A stretch of 64,000 nucleotides of DNA from Hyalangium versicolor (lineage in GTDB: Bacteria; Myxococcota; Myxococcia; Myxococcales; Myxococcaceae). A program made the position numbers and the translations under genes. Below, in pieces: positions 55,290 through 63,524 of the stretch (position 1 is its first letter; every line of letters begins with the position of its first letter). The notes under the pieces are model-generated. The model was not told where the DNA came from. It ran no database searches and saw only the letters and a program-made list of their open reading frames with translations. Where the stretch lies: positions 353,877 to 417,876 of the forward strand of contig NZ_JAHXBF010000012.1 in assembly GCF_020103695.1 (NCBI RefSeq), read 5' to 3'.

Positions 55290-58153
55290 CAGGCCGCCTC
55301 CAGGGCGTCTCGCACCGCTGCGGCGGTGGACTGTCTCAGTGCGAGCGCGGCCAGCTCCCGAGCCCTCGGCAACGTCAGCTCCCGGATGCGGGCCTTCACC
55401 AACGGCACGCGGCGGCTGGTGACGGACAGCTCATCGACTCCCAGACCCACCAGCACGGGGATCGCCAGTGGATCGGAGCCCAGCTCTCCGCACACGCCCA
55501 CCCAGCGGCCCTCGGCATGTGCTGCCTCGACCGTCATGCGGATCATCTGGAGCACGGCCGGGTGCAGCGCGTCGGACTGCGCGGACAGCTGCGGGTGATC
55601 CCGGTCGATCGCCAGTGTGTACTGAGTGAGATCGTTGGTTCCGATCGAGAAGAAGTGCGCCTCCTTCGCCAGCGTGGGTGCCAGCAACGCGCACGAGGGC
55701 ACTTCGATCATCACCCCGAGTTGGACGTCGGGCGCCTTCACCTCGGCCTGGATGCGATCGAAGAGGGCTTTGCCCGCACGGAACTCGTCGATGTCCTTGA
55801 CCATCGGGAACATGATGCGCACCGGCCGTGAGCCTGCGGCGGTCAGCAGGGCTCGCAATTGCGTCTCGAGCACCTCCGGCCGCGTCAGCGTCAGGCGGAT
55901 CCCTCGGAGCCCCAGGAAGGGGTTCTCCTCGTGCGGCATCGGCCAGTACGCCAGCGGCTTGTCTCCGCCCACATCCAGGGTACGCGCCACCATCGGGCGG
56001 CCGGCGAGCGCGTCGAACGCCTGCCGGTACTCAGCCGTCTGGGTGGCCAGATCCGGCATCTGCGGATGGGCCATGAACACGAACTCGGTGCGCAGCAGGC
56101 CAATGCCCTCGGCGCCTCGCTCGACGGCGTCAGCGGCATGCCCGGTGTTGCCGATGTTGGCTCCCACCTCCACCCGGTGGCCGTCCTGTGTACGAGCCTC
56201 CTCGTGACGCCGGCTGTAGGCCGCCTCCTGGAGCGCCTTCTGCTCCTCGATGCGCCTCTCTGTGCGCTGCCGGCGTGCAGGGCTCGGTGCGGGGATGACC
56301 CGGCCACTCTCTCCATCGACGATCAGCTCGACGCCTGGGGTCAAGGCCAGCACGCGCTCCCCGGCGCCAACCACTGCGGCGATACCGAGCGACCGTGCAA
56401 GGATCGCGCTGTGCGCCGTAGCACCTCCGCGCGCGGTGACGATGCCTCGGACCTTCGCCGTGTCCAGCCGCGCGACGTCAGAGGGTCCGAGATCCTCCGC
56501 TACCAGGACGTAGGGTTGCTCTGGGGGAATCGGCAGCTCGACACCGCACAGCAGCCCGAGCACCCGGCGGCCCACGTCGCGCAGGTCCGCGGCGCGTTCG
56601 GCCAACAACCGGTCTGCCAGCGCCTCCTGGGCCCGCGCCGCGGTCTCGATGGCACGCCACCACCCCGCCTCCGCCGACATGCCTTCCCCGATGGCTTTGA
56701 GCGCCGCTTCCCGCAGCGCTGGATCCTCCAACATCTCCACGTGGATCGACAGGATCTGCGCGACATCGCCCTTCGTCGTGCGCCGTACCACTGTCTCGAG
56801 CTGCTGACGGGCTCCCGCGAGCGCTCCTTCTAGGCGCTGTCGCTCGCGGGACGCGTCGCTCGCACGCTCGGGATAATGGAAGTCCGGCAGACGCAGCACG
56901 TAGGCTGGCGCGATGGCGAGCCCCGGAGCCGCAGGCACGGCCGTCAGCGCTTCATCGGCCTGCGGTGCAATAACGGCTGGAGGGACGGCTGCTGCTTCCC
57001 TAACAACGGGCGGCGCCTGAGGTGCCGCTTCGAGGGGCGTCACCGGCTCTCCCAAACCTCCACGAACCGCATCGGCCATCGCCGCGACAGCCTGCTCGGC
57101 CCCCTCACCCTCGGCGGAGAACACCAGCGTCTGGCCGTGCCTCGCGCCGAGCCCGAGCACCTTGATCAAGCTGGTGGCCGGAACCGCCTCGCCCGCGCCT
57201 TCGAGCAGACGGATCCGAACGGGCACCGGCTGTGCTCGCGCCACCTGCACCAGTTCCCGAGCGGGCCTCGCGTGCAACCCCTGCGCGTTGAACAAACGAA
57301 CAGGTGCGGTCCGAGCCTGCGCGGACTCTCCCGACAGGCGGGACAGGATCTGCTCCATGGGCAAGCCCGCGAGCTGGGCTCCATCTCCGCGGGCGATCAG
57401 GGCGTCGAGGCGCTCGAGCAGCGCGCGATGCGCATCCCCCTGGGCAGCCAGGCAGAAGACAGCGGCCACCTCCCCCGCATCATCCTGGAAGCGCTGCTTC
57501 GGAGTGGCCAGTCCCAGCGCAGGAGTCTTCACGCCCGTGGCGCCGTACGAGAGCCAGAGCCCCTGTCCCAGGGGGACTGGCAGCTGGCCAGCGATGGCAG
57601 CCACGAAGCTCGCATCCACGCAGCCGATGTGGCGCAAGCGAGCCGCGGCGGCCAGCGCCAGCTCCAGGCGGTCACGTGCCGGCACATCCAGGCAGAGCGT
57701 CTCCGCGTCGAACCTCGCCGTCACCAGCTCGCGAGACAGGGCCGCAATCACCTCCTCCGCGCTCATCGCTCGGGCCAGCGACTCCGCCACCCCCGTCCTC
57801 TCCAGCACGTGCGTGAGCTGGCGAAGGATGTCCAGGTGCTCGTCGGACTGCGCGGCAATCGCCACCAGCAGGTTCACCTTGGAGCCGTCATGCCAGGCGA
57901 CTCCATCCGGGTACTGCAGCACGCGCACGCCCGTGGCGCGCACGTAGCGGCGGCTCTCCAGCGTGCCGTGAGGGATCGCAATCCCATGGCCCAGGTACGT
58001 GGAGGACTGAGCCTCTCGCGCGAGCAGCCCCTCTCGGTATTCGATCGAGACCCGGCCCGCCTCGACCAGGGCCGTGGCGGCTTGATCCAGCGCCGCACGC
58101 CAGTCCGGAGCGCGACAGCCAAGCCGGACGTCGTCACGAGTGAGCGTCAGCAT
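55289..58153 (-). CDS. fruB: multiphosphoryl transfer protein: fused PTS EIIA-HPr-EI
   Basis: 954 residues. EIIA-Fru at about 1-145 (GHGIAIPHGTLESRRYV, active His), a second EIIA-like stretch without the active His at about 150-280 (PALGLATPKQRFQDDAGEVAAVFCLAAQGDAHRALLERL), HPr at about 290-375 (NAQGLHARPARELVQVA, active His in GLHARP), then EI from about 405 (GGATAHSAILARSLGIAAVVG with the active His; EVPSCALLAP; C-terminal GVCGELGSD with the active Cys). It carries phosphate from PEP to FruA without other general PTS proteins. First gene of the operon; a Cra-type site lies upstream. Confidence 0.94.
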   Translation of the reverse strand: MLTLTRDDVRLGCRAPDWRAALDQAATALVEAGRVSIEYREGLLAREAQSSTYLGHGIAIPHGTLESRRYVRATGVRVLQYPDGVAWHDGSKVNLLVAIAAQSDEHLDILRQLTHVLERTGVAESLARAMSAEEVIAALSRELVTARFDAETLCLDVPARDRLELALAAAARLRHIGCVDASFVAAIAGQLPVPLGQGLWLSYGATGVKTPALGLATPKQRFQDDAGEVAAVFCLAAQGDAHRALLERLDALIARGDGAQLAGLPMEQILSRLSGESAQARTAPVRLFNAQGLHARPARELVQVARAQPVPVRIRLLEGAGEAVPATSLIKVLGLGARHGQTLVFSAEGEGAEQAVAAMADAVRGGLGEPVTPLEAAPQAPPVVREAAAVPPAVIAPQADEALTAVPAAPGLAIAPAYVLRLPDFHYPERASDASRERQRLEGALAGARQQLETVVRRTTKGDVAQILSIHVEMLEDPALREAALKAIGEGMSAEAGWWRAIETAARAQEALADRLLAERAADLRDVGRRVLGLLCGVELPIPPEQPYVLVAEDLGPSDVARLDTAKVRGIVTARGGATAHSAILARSLGIAAVVGAGERVLALTPGVELIVDGESGRVIPAPSPARRQRTERRIEEQKALQEAAYSRRHEEARTQDGHRVEVGANIGNTGHAADAVERGAEGIGLLRTEFVFMAHPQMPDLATQTAEYRQAFDALAGRPMVARTLDVGGDKPLAYWPMPHEENPFLGLRGIRLTLTRPEVLETQLRALLTAAGSRPVRIMFPMVKDIDEFRAGKALFDRIQAEVKAPDVQLGVMIEVPSCALLAPTLAKEAHFFSIGTNDLTQYTLAIDRDHPQLSAQSDALHPAVLQMIRMTVEAAHAEGRWVGVCGELGSDPLAIPVLVGLGVDELSVTSRRVPLVKARIRELTLPRARELAALALRQSTAAAVRDALEAA

Positions 58154-58196
58154 CCGTTGGCATCTCCTCAGTCATGCCGGGCTGGCAGGTGGCTGA

Positions 58197-58212
58197 GGAG
58201 AATCGTTTCACC
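58197..58212 (-). promoter_or_regulatory. candidate Cra/FruR operator upstream of the fru operon
   Basis: Read on the minus strand the site is GGTGAAACGATTCTCC. Its first 14 bases match all positions of the enterobacterial Cra consensus RSTGAAWCSNTHHW, and the two halves agree at 6 of 8 positions around a central CG. It is 44-59 bp upstream of the fruB ATG, where it would block initiation. Confidence 0.6.
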
Positions 58213-58327
58213 AATGCAGACCGGACGCAGACCCGTTCGCCTCAAACTTCCAGGACTGGAAAGATGGGAGGCTCCCCCCAACCGTCAGCCCCAGGACAGG
58301 AGGTGCCCCCTCCGGGCGCGGTTCGGA

Positions 58328-58356
58328 CGAACCTGTCCACTTGTCAGACAAGTTCG
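58328..58356. terminator. hairpin repeat at the end of the DUF62 gene (second copy of the 50.1-kb element)
   Basis: CGAACCTGTC (58328-58337) and GACAAGTTCG (58347-58356) pair with one mismatch; inside is the perfect palindrome CTTGTCAGACAAG (58340-58352). The stop codon of the DUF62 gene lies within it. Compared with the 50.1-kb copy, the inner palindrome changes at both partner positions. Confidence 0.45.
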
Positions 58357-59126
58357 ATGCGCACGCGCTCCCCGCGCTCGGCGCCAAGCACCGAGGCCGC
58401 GTTCCCATCCCGCGCGGAGACCTCCAGCAGTCCCGAGCTGCCCACCAGCGCGAGCAGCTCTCCAGGCGCCACCGCCTGATAGTGTGGATGCGGCGCTCCC
58501 TCCACCACCGAGAGCCCCACGCGCACCCGGAAGCGAGCCGGCAACTGAGCACTCGGCAGGTTGGTGATGAGGTTGCCGTAGCTGTCCACGTGGATCACCT
58601 CCCCCACGGGCAGTCCGTCCTCCACCTCGGGAACGGGGATGCGAAACGGAGCCTCCAACCGCTCCACCGGACGGCCCAGCCGCTCCAGCGTCACCCCCGT
58701 CGCGAGGTGTCCCACCACCGGCGCGAAAAGATCCCTCCCATGAAAGGTGCTCGAGCGCAGCGGCCCCCACCACGTGGAGTCCGTGAGCTCCACGGCGGCC
58801 TCCTGCCCCCCGAGCTGCTCCAGCGCTGGCAGCAGCAGCCCGTTGTCAGGCCCCACCAGCACATCTCCTCGCCGCGAGCGCACCGCCACCGCCCGGCGCC
58901 GCGAGCCTACGCCCGGATCCACCACGGCCAGGTGCAGCGAGCCCGGGGGAAAAGCCTCCACCGCCGTCCACAGCAGAAAGGCCCCAGCGCGCACATCCTG
59001 GGCCGGCACCGCATGCGTCAAATCCACCAGGGTGGTACCCGGGGCAACCCGGAGCAGGGAGGCCTTCATCTGCCCCACATAGGTGTCGGTGGCGCCGAAG
59101 TCGGTGAGCAGGCTGACGAGGGGCAT
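58344..59126 (-). CDS. SAM hydroxide adenosyltransferase (DUF62)
   Basis: 260 residues. LLTDFGATDTYVGQMKA at the start, the HAVPAQDVRAGAFLL segment, VVDPGVGSRRRAVAVRS, LVGPDNGLL and FHGRDLFAP are the marks of the DUF62/SAM hydrolase family; DSYGNLITNLP lies in the C-terminal barrel. The Asp/Arg/His set of SAM hydroxide adenosyltransferases (DF, GVGS-RR, FHGRD) is present, and it probably splits SAM to adenosine and methionine. It is monocistronic and divergent from a small membrane gene. Confidence 0.9.
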   Translation of the reverse strand: MPLVSLLTDFGATDTYVGQMKASLLRVAPGTTLVDLTHAVPAQDVRAGAFLLWTAVEAFPPGSLHLAVVDPGVGSRRRAVAVRSRRGDVLVGPDNGLLLPALEQLGGQEAAVELTDSTWWGPLRSSTFHGRDLFAPVVGHLATGVTLERLGRPVERLEAPFRIPVPEVEDGLPVGEVIHVDSYGNLITNLPSAQLPARFRVRVGLSVVEGAPHPHYQAVAPGELLALVGSSGLLEVSARDGNAASVLGAERGERVRIELV

Positions 59127-59221
59127 GGTCCACCCCCCAGGCTACCGCACCTGCCGCCCCAGCGGCCTGTCTCCGGAGAGGGTTGCGGGGGAACCCTCGG
59201 GTTCTCTAGATTCCACCCACC

Positions 59222-59692
59222 GTGCTCACGCTGCTCCTCAGCCTCCTGCTCCACCTGGTCCAGATCGACGGGCTCCCCGAAGGCATGCCCGGCCAGGACA
59301 ACACGCCCCAGTACGTCAAGCCCGCCTCGTCCATGGCGCCGAAGTACATCGATCTGCTCGAGCAGAACAGCCACATCGTCTATCCGGCGCTGGCTGTCGT
59401 CACGCTCCTGCTGGTCATCGGCGGCATCTTCCAGGCCTGGAAGAGCCAGGACATGGACGGCCTCACCAAGAACGAGTTCAAACGCGCCATCGTCAACGAG
59501 CTGCGCCGCAACCTCAGCGGACTGCCCGGTGACATGATCGCCCGCGCCATCGGGCTGGATCGCCTCAAGACGGTGCGCCTCCTGGAACAGATGCAGCAGG
59601 AGGGCATCCTCAACTCGTATATGAGCTCCAGCCAGATGATGATGTGGCGCGTGCGCGGCGCTGGGCCCGAGAAGAAGGACAAGCGCTACTAG
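59222..59692 (+). CDS. single-pass membrane protein with winged-helix-like C-terminus
   Basis: 156 residues from a GTG (VLTLLLSLLLHLVQIDG), whose first helix may be an uncleaved signal. A second hydrophobic helix (IVYPALAVVTLLLVIGGIFQAW, about 53-74) is followed by a soluble domain of about 75 residues (LTKNEFKRAIVNELRRNLSGLPGDMIARAIGLDRLKTVRLLEQMQQEGIL) with the helix pattern of a winged HTH. No family is recognised. Its TAG overlaps the stop of the convergent histidine kinase gene (59689-59692). Confidence 0.6.
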   Translation: MLTLLLSLLLHLVQIDGLPEGMPGQDNTPQYVKPASSMAPKYIDLLEQNSHIVYPALAVVTLLLVIGGIFQAWKSQDMDGLTKNEFKRAIVNELRRNLSGLPGDMIARAIGLDRLKTVRLLEQMQQEGILNSYMSSSQMMMWRVRGAGPEKKDKRY

Positions 59693-61332
59693 AACTCCGG
59701 CTCCTGCTCGCCCGGGTGCCCCACCGGCAGCAGCACCCGGAACGTCGTCCCCTGGCCGGGATGGCTGTCCACTTCAATCTGCCCTCCCAGCCCCGTGACG
59801 ATGCCGTGGCACACGGAGAGCCCCAACCCCGTGCCCACCCCCACCGGCTTGGTGGTGAAGAACGGCTCGAAGATGCGCGACAGGTGCTCGGCGGCAATCC
59901 CCTTGCCCGTGTCGCTCACTTCGATGCAGACCCGGCCTTCTCCCGCCGTGCACAAGCGCACCGTCACCCGATGCTGCTCCACCGCGCCCTCGGGCGTGGC
60001 CTGCGCGGCGTTCAGCAGCAGGTTGAGGAAGACCTGCCCCAGCCGCGTCTCGTTCCCCTGCACGAACGGCACCGGCTCGTAGTTGCGTACCAACTGCGCC
60101 CGCTGGCGAATCTCATGCGCCGCCATGGCGATGGAGAACTCCAGCGCCGCCTGCACGTCCACCGGCCCGATCACCTCGGGATCGCCTCGCGCGAAGATGC
60201 GCAGATCCCGGACGATGTCCCGGATGCGCTCGGCCCCCTTCTGCGCCTGCACCAGCGCCTGCTTCACCTCCGCCAGGTCCACTCCCGCAACAGGTGCGTG
60301 GAGCTGGCCCAATTCCTCCACCGCGTACATCACGTTGGCCAGCACGTAGGCCAGCGGGTTGTTGATCTCGTGCCCCACGCCCGCCGCGAGCTGCCCCGCG
60401 GTAGCCAGGCGCTCGGCCTGCACGAGCGCGTTGCGCGTGGCCTCCAGCTCCTCGGAGCGCCGCCGGACCAGCTCCTCCGCCTCCGTGCGGGCCTGGTGCT
60501 CGCGCGCCAGCAGCACATCCCGCTCCTGCTCCGCGCGGCGCCTCCGAGAGATGTCCTCGACCACGGAGATGAAATAGTCCGGCGTACCGTCCTGCCTGCG
60601 CACCAGCGACACGGTGAGGTTGCACCAGATCGCCTCTCCGCCCTTGCGGATGTAGCGCTTCTCCATCGAGTACATGGGCTGCTGGCCGTGCAACAGCATT
60701 CGGGCCTGCTCCTGATCCCGAGCGATATCCTCCGGGTGGGTGACGAGCTCGGCCGTGTGCGTCATCATCTCGTGGAGCGAGTAGCCGAGGATCTCGCACA
60801 GCCGCGTGTTGGCGCGCAGGAAGCGCCCATCCACATTCACGTGAGCAATGCCCACGGCAGCCTGCTCGAAGGTGGACTTGAAGCGCCGCTCGCTCTCCTC
60901 CAACTGGAGCAGCGTCTGATCCCGCTCGGTGACGTCCACCACCTGCGAGAGGATGCAGAGCAGCTGCCCGTCCGCATCCCGGAGCGCGGAGCTGTACCAC
61001 TCGCACTGGATGATCGTGCCGTCCCGGCGGTAGTTGCGGTTGCGGCAGCGGTTCCACCGCTCCTGGCCGGACCGCAGCCGGATCACCGCCTGCAGGGCCA
61101 GCTCCGAGTCCTCCTCGTACACGAAGGGCCGCACGCCCTGCCCCGGGTAGCCGCCGAGCACCTCCTGCTGCGTCCACCCGAACATTGCCTCGGCCCGAGG
61201 GTTCCAGTACCGCACCCGGAAATTCGGATCCCACTCGATGATGGCGACGGGAGACTTCTCCGTCAGATCGAGCGTGGAGAACGTCCACCGGGGAGCGGGG
61301 TGACTGGGAGGCTTGAGCGGGCTCACGGACAT
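59689..61332 (-). CDS. PAS-domain sensor histidine kinase, NtrB-like core
   Basis: 547 residues. Two PAS/PAC units (about 20-145: KSPVAIIEWDPNFRVRYWNPRAEAMFGW; about 150-275: FKSTFEQAAVGIAHVNVDGRFLRANTRLCEILGY) and a coiled linker lead to the kinase core. VGHEINNPLAYV holds the phospho-accepting His; NETRLGQVFLNLLLNAAQATPEG is the N box; EVSDTGKGI and GTGLGLSVCHGIV are the G boxes. It has no membrane helix and no receiver domain. It follows gpsA by 20 bp on the same strand, so it may be co-transcribed, though no functional link is apparent. The partner regulator is not in the window. Confidence 0.88.
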   Translation of the reverse strand: MSVSPLKPPSHPAPRWTFSTLDLTEKSPVAIIEWDPNFRVRYWNPRAEAMFGWTQQEVLGGYPGQGVRPFVYEEDSELALQAVIRLRSGQERWNRCRNRNYRRDGTIIQCEWYSSALRDADGQLLCILSQVVDVTERDQTLLQLEESERRFKSTFEQAAVGIAHVNVDGRFLRANTRLCEILGYSLHEMMTHTAELVTHPEDIARDQEQARMLLHGQQPMYSMEKRYIRKGGEAIWCNLTVSLVRRQDGTPDYFISVVEDISRRRRAEQERDVLLAREHQARTEAEELVRRRSEELEATRNALVQAERLATAGQLAAGVGHEINNPLAYVLANVMYAVEELGQLHAPVAGVDLAEVKQALVQAQKGAERIRDIVRDLRIFARGDPEVIGPVDVQAALEFSIAMAAHEIRQRAQLVRNYEPVPFVQGNETRLGQVFLNLLLNAAQATPEGAVEQHRVTVRLCTAGEGRVCIEVSDTGKGIAAEHLSRIFEPFFTTKPVGVGTGLGLSVCHGIVTGLGGQIEVDSHPGQGTTFRVLLPVGHPGEQEPEF

Positions 61333-61352
61333 GGGCGTGCTGTGGGAGAGGT

Positions 61353-62360
61353 TCAGCTGCTACTCAGCTCGGACTTCGGCTGTCGCGTCATCAACCCCAC
61401 CATCGCCGCCTTCGCGCTCTGGCCCTCGTAGGCAATCGCGTACACCTGCTCGCAGATGGGCAGCTCCACCCCCGTCTTGAGCGCCAGCTCCCGGGCGCTC
61501 TTCGCCGTCTTCACGCCTTCGGCCACCTGCTTCATCTCCGCGAGGATGTCGGCCAGCTGCCGACCCTTGCCCAGCTCCATGCCCACGCGCCGGTTGCGGC
61601 TCAGCTCGCCGGTGCACGTGAGCACCAGGTCTCCCATGCCCGACAGCCCCGAGAGCGTCAGCGGGTTGCCGCCCTTGCGCACCGCCAACCGCGTAATCTC
61701 CGCCAGCCCGCGGGTGATGATGGCCGCGCGCGCGTTGTGCCCCATGCCCATGCCGTCCGCGATGCCCGCCGCGATGGCGATCACGTTCTTCAGCGCCCCG
61801 CCGTACTGCACCCCCACCACGTCATTCGACGTGTAGGAGCGGAACGACTCCGTCTGCAGCACCTTCTGGCACCGCACCGCCACCTTCTCCCAGTGCGAGG
61901 CGATCGTCACCACCGTGGGGCTGCGCAGCGCCAGCTCCCGGGCGAAGCTGGGGCCCGAGAGCACGGCGATGTAGGGGTGGAATTCCTCGGGCAGGCACTC
62001 CTCCAGCAACTCCGTCATCGTCAACAGAGACTCGTTCTCGATGCCTTTGGCCACGGTGATGAGGGGGACGTGGCGGGGCAGGTGCGGGATCGCTCGGGAG
62101 AGGATGTCCCGGGTTGCGTGGCTGGGCATGGCCAGCACCACGAGCTCCGCGCCCGCGAGCGCCTCGCCCAGCTCGAGCGTGGCACGGACCTTGGGAGACA
62201 GGGGGATGCCTGGCAGGTAGGTGGGGTTCTCGTGGCGGGTGTTGATGGACTCGATGAGCGCGGCGTCCCTCCCCCAGAGGTGCACCTGCTCGCAGTTCAC
62301 CGCCAGGGAGTTGGCGAGCGCCGTACCGAAGGAACCTGAGCCAATGACGCTGCTACGCAT
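61353..62360 (-). CDS. gpsA: glycerol-3-phosphate dehydrogenase [NAD(P)+]
   Basis: 335 residues. VIGSGSFGTALANSLA is the NAD(P)-binding loop, SGPSFARE and VGVQYGGALKNVIAIAAGIADG hold the catalytic Lys and dihydroxyacetone-phosphate site, and GLSGMGDLVLTCTGELSRNRRVG binds the substrate phosphate. It makes sn-glycerol 3-phosphate for phospholipid synthesis. It lies 20 bp upstream of a histidine kinase gene and 33 bp downstream of an exported protein gene on the same strand. Confidence 0.95.
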   Translation of the reverse strand: MRSSVIGSGSFGTALANSLAVNCEQVHLWGRDAALIESINTRHENPTYLPGIPLSPKVRATLELGEALAGAELVVLAMPSHATRDILSRAIPHLPRHVPLITVAKGIENESLLTMTELLEECLPEEFHPYIAVLSGPSFARELALRSPTVVTIASHWEKVAVRCQKVLQTESFRSYTSNDVVGVQYGGALKNVIAIAAGIADGMGMGHNARAAIITRGLAEITRLAVRKGGNPLTLSGLSGMGDLVLTCTGELSRNRRVGMELGKGRQLADILAEMKQVAEGVKTAKSARELALKTGVELPICEQVYAIAYEGQSAKAAMVGLMTRQPKSELSSS

Positions 62361-62393
62361 GGAGAGCCTCGGGAGCAGAGAGGGGCACGGGGT

Positions 62394-63221
62394 TCAGAAA
62401 CCAGTCACCACGCCGATGCCGACGACGGGCATGAACGAGGCGTCCTCATCGCGGCCCTGGATGTTGCCTCCGACCATGACGAGATAGGACGTCCGCTCAG
62501 AGAAGGGCACCTCGAGCCCTCCGCGAAAGAGCAGGTTGCCTCCCATCTGCACTCCGTCAGGGACGCCGCCGAGCGGATTCTCCTGGTAGGGCTGCGTGTC
62601 GAAGGCGAGGAGGTAGCGCACATCCAGGAAGCCTCGCGAGCGCTTGCCGAGCAGCACCGAGCCCACGAAGCCCGGGGCCACGTTCCAGTTGCGGCGGCCG
62701 GTGAAGTAGCGCGCGCCGTACTGCTCTTCGCTGGGCGAGTTGAGGAAGAAGGCGTGGCCGCCCTCAATGGAGAAGGCCAGATGCGCCTCTTCACCCGAGA
62801 GGATCCCCAGGCGCACGTACCCGCGCACCTCATTCATGATGCCGTAGAGACTGTCCGCACCGAGCCCCGCATCCAGCCAGGGCAACAGGCCCACGGAGAG
62901 GCGCACCGAGGCGAGCGGGAAGCCCAGCATCGCGCCCGCGCCGAGCTTGCCCGGCTCCAGGAGACGGCCCCCGTAGAGACTCACCCGGTTGGGCTTGAGG
63001 GGCTCGGCCGGAACGCGTGCCTCCACGTCCCGCCTGGAGAATTGCGAGGGGACTGATCGCACAGGCCGAGGATCTGGAGGAGGCGCAGGGGCCTCGGGGC
63101 CGGGGTAGCTCAGCCAGGACTCATCCGGCGCAGCCGCGGCGGCCGGCTCCGAGGGAGCCTGCGCCAGGGCTGGCAGTCCCAGGCCGAGGACGAGCAGTGA
63201 CGGGAGGAGGAAGGCACGCAT
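62394..63221 (-). CDS. outer-membrane-type beta-rich protein of unknown function
   Basis: 275 residues. Signal peptide 1-20 (LLPSLLVLGLGLPALA), a proline/alanine linker (about 22-70), then alternating beta strands (VSLYGGRLLEPGKLGAGAMLGF, AHLAFSIEGGHAFFL, GNLLFRGGLEVPF, SYLVMVGGNIQG) ending in GVVTGF. The terminal Phe and alternating hydrophobic pattern suit a small outer-membrane barrel. No lipobox. No family is recognised. Confidence 0.65.
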   Translation of the reverse strand: MRAFLLPSLLVLGLGLPALAQAPSEPAAAAAPDESWLSYPGPEAPAPPPDPRPVRSVPSQFSRRDVEARVPAEPLKPNRVSLYGGRLLEPGKLGAGAMLGFPLASVRLSVGLLPWLDAGLGADSLYGIMNEVRGYVRLGILSGEEAHLAFSIEGGHAFFLNSPSEEQYGARYFTGRRNWNVAPGFVGSVLLGKRSRGFLDVRYLLAFDTQPYQENPLGGVPDGVQMGGNLLFRGGLEVPFSERTSYLVMVGGNIQGRDEDASFMPVVGIGVVTGF

Positions 63222-63348
63222 GGGGAAATCTGCCCCAGTCTAAGGAGTTTCAAGAGTTTCAGGTAGTTGACGTGGCAACTTCGGGGCAGCCAGGGGAGCA
63301 GGGGTGGAGGCTCCGGTTCCAGCCGGGCTGGAAGGGCCACCGAGGGTT

Positions 63349-63445
63349 CAGTGCGAACTGGTTCGCAGTGGGCCTCTGCCCCCACGCCCACTGCGAACCA
63401 GTTCGCACTGGGGCTCTGCCTGCGGCCACTGCGAACCAGTTCGCA
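63349..63445. repeat. tandem palindromic repeats and 25-bp inverted repeat upstream of a lipoprotein gene
   Basis: Three copies of a near-palindrome TGCGAAC-(CA/TG)-GTTCGCA lie at 63352-63367, 63392-63407 and 63430-63445. The first and second belong to perfect 25-bp inverted arms (63349-63373 and 63386-63410) around a 12-base loop. Seen the other way, the DNA is a degenerate tandem repeat with a 38-40-bp unit. The 303-bp gap holding it (63222-63524) contains no gene. Confidence 0.75.
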
Positions 63446-63524
63446 CACATGGTGTCCCTTCCAGCGCCGGGCTCTACTGCGACCAGACCGCGCGCCTGCG
63501 TTGGCGCACGGAGCGGGGAGGACC

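Noticed and set aside
63352..63445. LexA/SOS boxes
   Set aside because: CGAAC and GTTCG are separated by 2 bases, not the 4 of the Bacillus-type SOS box, and the site precedes a lipoprotein gene.
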